A stretch of DNA of 64,000 bases from Nitrospira sp. CR1.1 (lineage in GTDB: Bacteria > Nitrospirota > Nitrospiria > Nitrospirales > Nitrospiraceae): positions 310,001 to 374,000 of the forward strand of contig WIAF01000001.1 of NCBI GenBank assembly GCA_014055465.1, given 5' to 3'. Of this stretch, positions 17,637-25,539 are shown in pieces. Under the pieces are notes generated by a model. That model was not told the origin of the DNA and ran no database searches. It was given only the letters and a program-made list of their open reading frames with translations. The translations under genes were made by a program, and so were the position numbers. Numbering within the stretch: the first letter of the stretch is position 1; each line of letters begins with the position of its first letter.

Positions 17637-18311
17637 CTATTTCACCTGCGAAAAATCAGCATCGAACTGCATGGTCTGACCATCTTGCAGGGTCACAATG
17701 ATCGCGGTTTTGGCATTGGGGTCAAACGACTCGTACCCGAACCGGGCCGTGAAACGCGACCGGTAGGCGGGACCCGTGCCGTCGTTTTTTCTCCCTCGAT
17801 CAGCCGGACTGAGATCGACCGGGCGGATATTCTTGCCCTTTTGCTGAAACACGACGTCCGCCTTTTCCGCGAAGTATTCGTCATCGCCGCAGAGTTGCAC
17901 TTCAACTTCCATATTCGGCATGTCCACGACTTTTTGGATAAACTCGTCGGGCATGCGCACCTCTTTCTTCTGCTTTTTCGATTCGGCCGCTTCCTGCCTG
18001 CCGAACGCCTCCAAGCGGTAGCGCTTGGTGCGCAGAATGGCGCTCGCGCCGCAGGGATCTTTTTCGGGATCTGCGCCGACTCGTGTGACGAGTGAGGCCT
18101 GCTGCAAGATTTTTTTCACGTCTTCCGGCGAACCGGCTTTCTCCATAGGCGCTCGCCCGACTTCCAAGGCCTTCTTGGCTTCTTCTGGCGACAACTTGAC
18201 ATCGATCGCCCACGCCGGCGCGCTGACTGCCAGCGCCATGGCTCCAACCACCAACCCGATTACCGCTTGAGTGTTTCTACGCCGACCTGCCCTGCCATCA
18301 TTCGCGCGCAT
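17637..18311 (-). CDS. Exported protein of unknown function
   Basis: A 224-residue protein with a signal peptide (RR in the n-region, hydrophobic AVIGLVVGAMALAVSAPAWA, cleavage after AWA). The mature part is highly charged: an alpha-helical Lys/Glu-rich first half, two Cys (DPCGAS and QLCGDD), then a probable beta-rich C-terminal half with FTARFGYESFDPNAKTAIIV. I do not recognise a family. It stands alone, bounded by a strong hairpin downstream and Maf upstream. Confidence 0.75.
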   Translation of the reverse strand: MRANDGRAGRRRNTQAVIGLVVGAMALAVSAPAWAIDVKLSPEEAKKALEVGRAPMEKAGSPEDVKKILQQASLVTRVGADPEKDPCGASAILRTKRYRLEAFGRQEAAESKKQKKEVRMPDEFIQKVVDMPNMEVEVQLCGDDEYFAEKADVVFQQKGKNIRPVDLSPADRGRKNDGTGPAYRSRFTARFGYESFDPNAKTAIIVTLQDGQTMQFDADFSQVK

Positions 18312-18416
18312 GTCTACCTCCCTGACCTATCTCCAAGCAACGGCGCATTGTAAAAGGATTGGGAAGGCCATTTCAATCTCGCGCGAATCGGGATATCGAT
18401 AGGCGATTGGGCGCTG

Positions 18417-19049
18417 CTAGGAACTGAAGCGGTTCCAGTTGGGATAGGGTGTGCGGGCGTACAGCTGCTCGATGTCGACCGGACAGGGCATGCCGCGCTG
18501 CTGCAACATCTCAGCGACAAGCCGCAGCGGCAACCCCACGGCCGCGGTGTAATCGCCCTCGATCCGCTCAATCAGCTCGGCACCACCACCCTGAATAGAA
18601 TAGGCGCCGGCCTTCCCCAGACTGTCCCCCGTCAGCAGGTAGGCGGACAAGGCCTCTTCATTCAAGGGTTTCATCGAGACTGACACGATGGCGATCTGCA
18701 CCTCGGAGGGCTCAGGCCAGGGCCCCACCAGCGCAACGGCAGTAAAGATTTTGTGCGTCTGTGCGGCCATACGCCTGAGCATGGATTCAGCATCGGCCAG
18801 ATTGGCCGGCTTTCCCAGCACCTCCGAGCCAAGGCTGATCAGGGTGTCGCTGCCGAGGATAAGCGCATCGGGGCACTGCTCGATGCAGGATTTGGCCTTA
18901 CCTGCCGCAAATTCGACTGCCTGCTGCTCGGCTGACCTATTTGGCACCACCTGTTCGACAAACGGCGGGGCCGCGACGTCGAAGGGCAGCCCCAGGAGGG
19001 TCAATAATTCATGCCGTCTCGGCGAGGTGGAAGCGAGAATCAATCGCAT
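18417..19049 (-). CDS. maf: Maf-like nucleoside triphosphate pyrophosphatase
   Basis: A 210-residue protein of usual family length. It starts with the Maf motif MRLILASTSPRRHELL and has SDTLISL (catalytic Asp) and the DSLGKAGAYSIQGGG block. Family role: hydrolyses non-canonical or modified nucleoside triphosphates, usually dTTP/UTP or m7GTP, to monophosphates. Only 3 bases separate its ATG from the stop of the dihydrouridine synthase, so it is the third gene of an operon. Which Maf subtype it is cannot be fixed by eye. Confidence 0.93.
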   Translation of the reverse strand: MRLILASTSPRRHELLTLLGLPFDVAAPPFVEQVVPNRSAEQQAVEFAAGKAKSCIEQCPDALILGSDTLISLGSEVLGKPANLADAESMLRRMAAQTHKIFTAVALVGPWPEPSEVQIAIVSVSMKPLNEEALSAYLLTGDSLGKAGAYSIQGGGAELIERIEGDYTAAVGLPLRLVAEMLQQRGMPCPVDIEQLYARTPYPNWNRFSS

Positions 19050-19052
19050 GGG

Positions 19053-20237
19053 TTACGCAGCGGAGACGGAAGAGGTCTGTGCCGCAAGCGGAACGGGAAC
19101 AGACGCGTCTCGCTCCGACTGCATGAGGGCCCGGCAAAACTCGGCCACGATCCGCTCGACGTCCTGCACGTTGGACGCTCCGAACATCTTGCCCCGCATC
19201 GCCGCGGCATGAGGAAATCCTTTGCAGTACCAGCCCAGATGTTTCCGGATGGACCGGAACCGTTCCAGCCCGGCGATCGCTTCATACTGCCTGGCGTGGT
19301 CGAGCATGACTTGCATGCGATGGCTCACCGAAACCTGCGGCTCCCACGCGGTGGCGGGCAACGCGGACAGGTCTCCCTGCTCGCTGAACGCTCGCCTGGC
19401 CTGTTCCTTTTCCCGAAAGAACCAGGGCGATCCCAACGTTCCTCGTCCGACCAACACGCCCTGCACGTTACTCTCAGCCGCGCGCCGCACGGCATCGACT
19501 AAGGTACCGACATCGCCATTGCCCAGCATCAATGTCTCCGTACCACGGGCGAGCTTGGCCGCCTCGGCAATGGCCGTCCAATCGGCCGCGCCGCGATACA
19601 TCTGCTGCAAGGTTCGACCATGTACGGTGATGGCTGCGGGACGGACTTCCAACAAATGTTCCACCCATCGCTCAACCACCACGCAATCAAACCCCAACCG
19701 CGTCTTGATGGAGAGCGGAAGCAGCCGGCGTGGAACGACGGGCACGCCACACCGATTGTAGTTCAGCGTATGAATAAATTCGATGCGCGAGGGTTTAAAA
19801 CCCTGGCTGTGAATCGATTGCCCCCCGGCCCAATCCTCCAACCCCTGTCTGGATGCCCGCAGGATGGCATGGGCCAGATCCGGCGTCTTGATCAGCGCCG
19901 CCCCGGAGCCTGAAGCCGCGACGCTCTTCGACGGGCAGCCCATGTTGATATCAAGTCCGTCGAACCCGAGTTCGCAGACCACCTGCGCCGCGCGATAAAA
20001 CTGCTCCGGATCCTTGCCATACAGTTGGGCCACAATCGGCCGCTCGGCCTCACTGTAAATCAATGACGACAGCAGATGGTCCGGGCCACGGCAGATCTCA
20101 TTGACATTGGTGAACTCGGTAAAGGTGATGTCGGGCCGTCCCTGAGAGGCCACCACGCGACGGAAGGCGGCATCCGTCACCCCATCCATGGGAGCCAACC
20201 CTAAGATAGGTTGTGGCAACGCCGCCCAAAAGTTCAT
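19053..20237 (-). CDS. tRNA-dihydrouridine synthase
   Basis: A 394-residue FMN enzyme. The TIM-barrel start APMDGVTDAAFR, the catalytic Cys in NMGCPSKSVAASGSGAAL, the ITVHGRTLQQMYRG block and the GNGDV FMN site are all present. It reduces uridines in tRNA D-loops. Compared with typical Dus proteins there is an extra ~35-residue loop after the catalytic region (from about LEDWAGGQS to VPRRLLP). ATG 20237 overlaps the preceding stop by four bases (ATGA), coupling it to the MNIO-like protein. The exact subfamily is not assigned. Confidence 0.93.
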   Translation of the reverse strand: MNFWAALPQPILGLAPMDGVTDAAFRRVVASQGRPDITFTEFTNVNEICRGPDHLLSSLIYSEAERPIVAQLYGKDPEQFYRAAQVVCELGFDGLDINMGCPSKSVAASGSGAALIKTPDLAHAILRASRQGLEDWAGGQSIHSQGFKPSRIEFIHTLNYNRCGVPVVPRRLLPLSIKTRLGFDCVVVERWVEHLLEVRPAAITVHGRTLQQMYRGAADWTAIAEAAKLARGTETLMLGNGDVGTLVDAVRRAAESNVQGVLVGRGTLGSPWFFREKEQARRAFSEQGDLSALPATAWEPQVSVSHRMQVMLDHARQYEAIAGLERFRSIRKHLGWYCKGFPHAAAMRGKMFGASNVQDVERIVAEFCRALMQSERDASVPVPLAAQTSSVSAA

Positions 20238-21748
20238 GCCCGCGCCTCGGCCGATCCGACCGGCTCGTTCGCCTCGCAATACGCATGGCGTAGCGCTTCG
20301 GCCTCATTCAGGACGGTTATGGCAACGGTCGGGCACGTCTCCGTTGCAAACTCAACGAATCGATCGATCTTCAGCAGGAAAAAATCATAGTCCTCCTGCT
20401 CAGGTCTCGGCCGGCTAAACCAGAAGGGAACAAACCGTTCCAACGGAAGGTCCGCTCCTGCCAGAGCGCGGCAGGTTTCTGGAAACATGTCGTGCACATC
20501 GCCGCCCCAATGCAGTAATTCATGCGGCAGGTAGGTGTCTCGATACCGGTTGAGATCTTCCAGCGATCCGCCCAACAGTGACAGATCTCCCGGAGAGGGC
20601 AGAGAAGCAGGCGTGGTGACGAGTTGCGCGTAGGTCCGATACTGGTGCTGCAGAACCGCTTGTTCCTCCGGAGTCAGGCACGGTATCTCCGCAACCGGAC
20701 GGGCGATCGGCGGCCGTTGCGGGTGCAACGATGCGGGGCGTCCGCGGTGTACCATCTCATCAACCGTTGGTCCAAACCGATCGCAACATTGGCGGAACTC
20801 CTCAACGATCATCGCAATCGGCTTCGTATCAACTTCGAGCGCGACGCCTTTTAAGGCTGTCAGGCCGGGATGGGCCAGGACTTGATCCAGCAGGTCGAAC
20901 AAGACGACTGGAATCGGAGCCCCGTGGGCATCGATCCAGTATGGCAACGCAGGCTCACCCGCGGCGATTCCGGACGCGCGGGGATTCGCAAATTCAGCCA
21001 GTCCTGCAACATGGATCTCGATCACCCGCTCCATGGGAAACGCCTCCAAGAACTCGGCGGCGAAATCCTCCAACCGCTGTTGCCGCCAGCTCCCCGTGTA
21101 ACGATACACGGTCCACAGATGCCCGATATCCAGTACTAAGCCACAGGCCGACCGGTCGGTCACGGCGCGGAAAAACTCAGGAATCGCTAGCGCACCGCAG
21201 CCGAAATACGTGAGCGGCGGCATTTCCAAGAGAACCAGCGCCGGATCGATCACATGTTCTCGTGCATGCTGATCCACTCGGCCTTGGAGATAGGCGACGT
21301 TCTCAGCCGTCATCCTGGCTGACAACTCCGTATATAAAGGCGGCAGATAGGTACCGACCGCATAACCCGCCATCTGTTTCGTCGCGCATTCATGATTCAG
21401 CCAGGCGCTGTGCAAGGCTGCGATCTGCGCACAGGCTTCCGCCACGCCTTGTCGGCCGGAGCCACTGCGGGGGAACTCCGGTTGCGTACTCCACAAGCCC
21501 TCACCATGGTAGGAGAGCTTGATATCCGGCAGTTGCCGCCGCACCCACTGCAGAGCAGATGTCGTCGCTTTGAACACTTCCAGGTATCCCGGCTCCAAGT
21601 CCGTATCACGGAGCGCCTGAACCAGGTGCAGCAGATCCGGAGAATACACGTCCACGGACAGCCCCAGACCATGCGCAGGAAGGTTATTCGCACGTTGTGT
21701 GAATTCGCTTTTCATCAGACCGCAATTGGCATATTTTGGAACAATCAT
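20234..21748 (-). CDS. MNIO (DUF692)-like protein with C-terminal extension
   Basis: A 504-residue protein. Residues ~25-320 look like the DUF692/MNIO TIM barrel: YLEVFKA, a His in LSYHGEGLW, His in LHSAWLNHE, Glu in LLEMPP, LVLDIGHLW, EIHVAGL and WIDAHGAP supply the expected His/Asp/Glu metal ligands. Characterised MNIO enzymes are multinuclear iron oxidases that modify Cys, Asp or Asn residues of peptides. The last ~180 residues form an extra domain that might play the role of the usual separate partner protein; this is inference. No precursor peptide was found nearby. A TATAGT box ends 4 bases before the ATG and no ribosome site is seen, suggesting a leaderless mRNA. It is coupled to dus and maf. 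Confidence 0.75.
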   Translation of the reverse strand: MIVPKYANCGLMKSEFTQRANNLPAHGLGLSVDVYSPDLLHLVQALRDTDLEPGYLEVFKATTSALQWVRRQLPDIKLSYHGEGLWSTQPEFPRSGSGRQGVAEACAQIAALHSAWLNHECATKQMAGYAVGTYLPPLYTELSARMTAENVAYLQGRVDQHAREHVIDPALVLLEMPPLTYFGCGALAIPEFFRAVTDRSACGLVLDIGHLWTVYRYTGSWRQQRLEDFAAEFLEAFPMERVIEIHVAGLAEFANPRASGIAAGEPALPYWIDAHGAPIPVVLFDLLDQVLAHPGLTALKGVALEVDTKPIAMIVEEFRQCCDRFGPTVDEMVHRGRPASLHPQRPPIARPVAEIPCLTPEEQAVLQHQYRTYAQLVTTPASLPSPGDLSLLGGSLEDLNRYRDTYLPHELLHWGGDVHDMFPETCRALAGADLPLERFVPFWFSRPRPEQEDYDFFLLKIDRFVEFATETCPTVAITVLNEAEALRHAYCEANEPVGSAEARA

Positions 21749-21909
21749 AGTGACTATAGTTCATGTGCAGTCTAAGCGCCTAACCTCTTGGTTGACAAGG
21801 GAAGATGGAGAAACGGGTCCGGCACATCCATCTGATATACTTTCTTTCGACGTGGTGGTCGCCGGGCCGCACCGTTAGCCCCTCTCACGGCGAGAAATAG
21901 GCTTACACC

Positions 21910-22686
21910 ATGACAAAAACCGGCTCCATGCTCCGCGACAAACCGACTCGTTCCACAACTCCTATGGTGGCCCATATGATGACACCCGGCGTGGTACAGA
22001 TTCCCGGGGATGTCTCTGTCAGCGAGGCCGCCTCGCTCCTCGATCGGGAACAGATGCCCTGCCTGCTGGTCAAGGACGGCGAGGCCGCGTTCGGCATCAT
22101 GACCTCCGGCGACATCGTGAAAAAAGTCGTCGCCCAGGGGCTTGAACCGCACGATGTGGAAGTGCGGTCCATCATGTCGAAGCCCGTCCATTCTGTCGAA
22201 TCTGACCAGATTCTTGACGACGCCACCAGCGTCATGGCCTCCACTGGCACGTCTCTCCTAATCGTCACCAAACAAGGGCAACCGGTCGGCATCCTGACGG
22301 CACGAGACCTGGCCCTGGCGCCGAAACGCTGCGAGACCTGCCTTCCCGCAACTGTTCGCGTAACCAACGGCGAGGGCGAAGGCGCAAAACACACCGCCAC
22401 GATCCGGCAACTCAGCCATGTCGGCGCGTCGATCGAGAGCCGCACGTTGCTGCTTCCCGGCACGAGCATCGTGCTATCGTTCATTCTACCCGGATCGGAT
22501 TTGAGCTTCTCTCTGCAAGGCACCATTCTCACCAGCAGTTACGAGCCGGAATTCCACGAAGACCGGAGCATGCTCGGAACCTATCCTGGGGTCGACATTC
22601 AATTCACTCCCATGCCGTCTACCGACGAATCGAAAATTCGTGCGTGGGTGTTGCAGAACCTGCCGCGCGCCTCGGACCTCTCCTAA
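21910..22686 (+). CDS. CBS-domain pair with C-terminal PilZ-like domain
   Basis: A 258-residue cytoplasmic protein. Two CBS repeats occupy ~20-140 (MTPGVVQIPGDVSVSEAASL, GIMTSGDIVKKV, then SIMSKPVHSVES and GILTARDLAL). The rest (~150-250) is beta-rich with QLSHVGASIES, resembling the second PilZ motif, but the RxxxR motif that binds c-di-GMP is not evident. CBS pairs bind adenine nucleotides, so it may sense nucleotides. It is divergent from the MNIO operon; a TATACT box lies at 21836-21841. No partner gene is obvious. Confidence 0.8.
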   Translation: MTKTGSMLRDKPTRSTTPMVAHMMTPGVVQIPGDVSVSEAASLLDREQMPCLLVKDGEAAFGIMTSGDIVKKVVAQGLEPHDVEVRSIMSKPVHSVESDQILDDATSVMASTGTSLLIVTKQGQPVGILTARDLALAPKRCETCLPATVRVTNGEGEGAKHTATIRQLSHVGASIESRTLLLPGTSIVLSFILPGSDLSFSLQGTILTSSYEPEFHEDRSMLGTYPGVDIQFTPMPSTDESKIRAWVLQNLPRASDLS

Positions 22687-22705
22687 GCATCCTCCGATGA
22701 ATCTT

Positions 22706-22734
22706 TTGCTTCGAGCTCCCCGGCTTGTTATGAT
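22706..22734 (+). promoter_or_regulatory. Putative promoter of the LOG-family gene
   Basis: TTGCTT and TATGAT are spaced by 17 bases, ending 53 bases before the ATG at 22788. Confidence 0.45.
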
Positions 22735-22787
22735 TTCATTCTCCGGCGATACCCGTCCGGAGTTTACCGTGCTGTAGGTGGTCATTC

Positions 22788-23843
22788 ATGAAAAGTCCTG
22801 CCCCGCGTTCCAAACCGGTTCCGACCAAAGACGAAATTCTCACACAAATTACCGCCCTTCTCGATCGCCCGGACGACGATGTTCAGGCCGCGCTCATGAA
22901 AGAAATCCTCGCGGGCGTCATCCGGCTGTCTGAATCGCAATTGGATGTCCTGGACCTGAAAATCGTCAACCGGGCGCTCAAAGAACTGCGGCATGCCTTC
23001 CGGGTATTTCAAGGCTATCGAGATCGCTTGAAAATCAGCGTATTCGGCTCAGCCCGCACACCCGCCGACGATCCGAACTACCAACTGGCGTTTCAGTTTG
23101 CCCGGCGAATGGTGGAGGAAGGCTACATGACCATCACCGGCGGGGCCGACGGCATTATGCGGGCTTCGCAGGAAGGCGCCGGCCGCGAACATAGTTTTGG
23201 CGTCAACATCATGCTGCCCTTTGAACAGGGCGCCAATGCCGTCATCGCCGATGATCCCAAACTCGTCACCTTTAAGTATTTTTTCACCCGCAAGCTCATG
23301 TTTCAGAAAGAATCACACGCGATCGCTCTATTTCCAGGCGGGTTCGGCACCCATGACGAGGGGTTTGAAATCCTGACCCTCGTGCAAACCGGCAAGAGCG
23401 ATCCGAAGCCGATCGTGTGCCTTCAGGCTCCCGGCTGCGACTATTGGAGCCACTGGAACTCATTTATTGCCGAACAACTGTTGCAGCGCCGCCTGATCAA
23501 TGCTGAAGATCTCGCCCTCTTCACCATCGTCGATAACGTGGAGGATGCGGTCACGGAAATCCGCACGTTCTATCGGCGTTATCACTCCCTGCGATTCGTT
23601 GGACGCCAGCTCGCTATCAGACTCAAAACTCCATTGACGGCGGAGCAAGTCGAAGAGGTGCAGCGTCAATTCAAGGATATGCTGACGGAAGGCACGTTTG
23701 AGCAACGGCCGTCGCTTCCGGAAGAGATCGATGAGCCGGGCTTGAAGGACCTCGCACGATTGACCTTTTCCTTCAATCGCCGCAATGCGGGCCGCCTCCG
23801 GCAATTGATCAATCACCTCAACCACCTACCGGCGACTGCATAA
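22788..23843 (+). CDS. LOG-family (Rossmann) protein, probable nucleotide nucleosidase
   Basis: A 351-residue protein. The central Rossmann domain has SVFGSART, TGGADGIMRA and PGGFGTHDEGFE, the lysine-decarboxylase-like/LOG signature. In characterised members (LOG, PpnN) this fold cleaves nucleoside 5'-monophosphates to base and ribose 5-phosphate. Extra N- (~80) and C-terminal (~90) helical regions are longer than in plant-type LOG. The start has AGGTGG upstream and a good promoter. The substrate is unproven. Confidence 0.85.
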   Translation: MKSPAPRSKPVPTKDEILTQITALLDRPDDDVQAALMKEILAGVIRLSESQLDVLDLKIVNRALKELRHAFRVFQGYRDRLKISVFGSARTPADDPNYQLAFQFARRMVEEGYMTITGGADGIMRASQEGAGREHSFGVNIMLPFEQGANAVIADDPKLVTFKYFFTRKLMFQKESHAIALFPGGFGTHDEGFEILTLVQTGKSDPKPIVCLQAPGCDYWSHWNSFIAEQLLQRRLINAEDLALFTIVDNVEDAVTEIRTFYRRYHSLRFVGRQLAIRLKTPLTAEQVEEVQRQFKDMLTEGTFEQRPSLPEEIDEPGLKDLARLTFSFNRRNAGRLRQLINHLNHLPATA

Positions 23844-23938
23844 GTGAATTCAGGCGATGCCGGTAGCCAATCCGGCTCGCCCGTCTCCTGAGATAGCCCT
23901 TTAGTCTCCATGAACGGACATGCTAAGGTGGGCAGCCT

Positions 23939-24796
23939 ATGAGCGCAGCCACCATGCGAACGCTGTCTTCCTTTCCTCCCACGTTGATCCTCTATCACGC
24001 CGAATGTGCGGATGGTTTCGGCGCCGCCTGGGCCATCTGGCGTCGTTATCCTGAAGCGGAGTACCGCCCGGTGAAGCACGGCGAAGCACCGCCGGCCAAT
24101 CTCACCAACCATCACATTGTCATGGTGGATTTCAGTTACAACCGGTCGACGCTTGAAGCCATGGCCAAGGACGCGGCCAGCCTGGTCGTGCTGGACCACC
24201 ACATCACAGCCGAGCAGGCGCTGGCTGACCTCCCCTATGCCTACTTCGACCTCAACAAGTCGGGCGCAGTACTGGGCTGGGAATGGGCCCACGATGAACC
24301 GGCGCCCTGGTTGCTGCGTTACATCCAAGACAAGGATTTATGGCAGTGGGCGCTTCCACACAGCCGTGAAATCAGCGCCGCCCTGGCGTCCTACCCGTTC
24401 GACTTCAACCTCTGGACCCGTTTCGAACAACAGGAGCTCGAACGGGAAGGCCGGGCCATTCTCCGCTACGAAAACGAACTCGTCACAAAACTGGCCTCGC
24501 ACGCGACGCTGGTTCGGTTCGAAGGCGCCATGGTTCCGTCGGTCCACAGCTCGGTCCTCACCAGTCAAATCGGCGAACGGTTGTCCGCCGACCATCCGTT
24601 CTGCGTGATCTGGCATGATCGCAACGGTCGCCGATACTTCAGTATGCGTTCCCGCGAGGATGGCACCGATGTCGGCGCGATCGCCGCGTCCTTTGGCGGC
24701 GGCGGCCATACCCACGCGGCCGGCTTTTCGGTTCCGCTGCAAGCCGACGGTGTCCCCTCGTCGAATCCCCGGCTTCCACGACCGGCAGCTTCATAG
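23939..24796 (+). CDS. DHH/DHHA1-family phosphoesterase-like protein
   Basis: A 285-residue protein. It shows YHAECADGFGAAW (DHH motif I equivalent), MVDFSY, the LDHH metal motif and the C-terminal DHHA1 motif GGGGHTHAAGF. These fit Mn2+-dependent phosphodiesterases acting on nucleotides or short oligonucleotides. Substrate cannot be told. The rhomboid gene starts 22 bp downstream, so the two are likely co-transcribed. Confidence 0.85.
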   Translation: MSAATMRTLSSFPPTLILYHAECADGFGAAWAIWRRYPEAEYRPVKHGEAPPANLTNHHIVMVDFSYNRSTLEAMAKDAASLVVLDHHITAEQALADLPYAYFDLNKSGAVLGWEWAHDEPAPWLLRYIQDKDLWQWALPHSREISAALASYPFDFNLWTRFEQQELEREGRAILRYENELVTKLASHATLVRFEGAMVPSVHSSVLTSQIGERLSADHPFCVIWHDRNGRRYFSMRSREDGTDVGAIAASFGGGGHTHAAGFSVPLQADGVPSSNPRLPRPAAS

Positions 24797-24818
24797 CCTT
24801 CTTCGACCAGGTGTCACC

Positions 24819-25523
24819 ATGCTACCCCTGAGTGACGACAACCCGACCGAACGCACCCCCGCCGTCACGGTTGCCTTCATCGTCGCCTGTTCACTCGTCT
24901 TCCTGTACCAAAGTTCATTAGGGTCGGCTTCCGGCGAAACCTTCGTCTATCAATATGGGGCCATCCCCTCCATCGTGTTCGGCCAGGCATCCCTCCCCCG
25001 GGAAATTGCGACCATTCCCGCCTATGCGACCATTCTCACCAGCATGTTTCTGCACGGCAGCTGGATGCACCTGATCGGCAACATGCTCTACCTCTGGGTC
25101 TTCGGCAACAACATCGAAGACATCATGGGGCACGGCAGATTTATCGTCTTTTATGTGGGATGTGGAATCCTGGCGGCGTTGAGCCACGCGTTGACCGACC
25201 CGACGTCCACGGTTCCGATGGTCGGCGCAAGCGGAGCGATTTCAGGAGTACTGGGCGCTTATTTGCTGCTCTTTCCCCATGCCCGCGTCTTGCTGATTGC
25301 CCCCGTGGTGGGGACAACCTATGTGCCGGCCGGCATCGTGCTGGGCTTGTGGTTTGTCATGCAGCTGCTGAACGGCGGCGCGAGCCTGGGATCGCAAGGA
25401 GGAGGCGTGGCGTTCTTTGCGCACATCGGCGGGTTCATTGCGGGAATGCTGCTAATCGGCTTCTTCAAGCGGCCGGACGTGCGATTTTTCAAGCCAGGCC
25501 GCACCGAGTCCTGGCGATACTAA
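24819..25523 (+). CDS. Rhomboid-family intramembrane serine protease
   Basis: A 234-residue membrane protein with six hydrophobic segments. The catalytic Ser is in VGASGAISGVLGAY and the His in FFAHIGGFIAGM; HGSWMHLIGNMLYLWVFGNN is the typical L1/helix-2 region. Rhomboids cleave membrane proteins within or near their transmembrane helices. ATG 24819 has CAGGTG upstream; a longer in-frame reading would overlap the DHH gene. Confidence 0.94.
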   Translation: MLPLSDDNPTERTPAVTVAFIVACSLVFLYQSSLGSASGETFVYQYGAIPSIVFGQASLPREIATIPAYATILTSMFLHGSWMHLIGNMLYLWVFGNNIEDIMGHGRFIVFYVGCGILAALSHALTDPTSTVPMVGASGAISGVLGAYLLLFPHARVLLIAPVVGTTYVPAGIVLGLWFVMQLLNGGASLGSQGGGVAFFAHIGGFIAGMLLIGFFKRPDVRFFKPGRTESWRY

Positions 25524-25539
25524 CTCCGCAAGCCATCTC

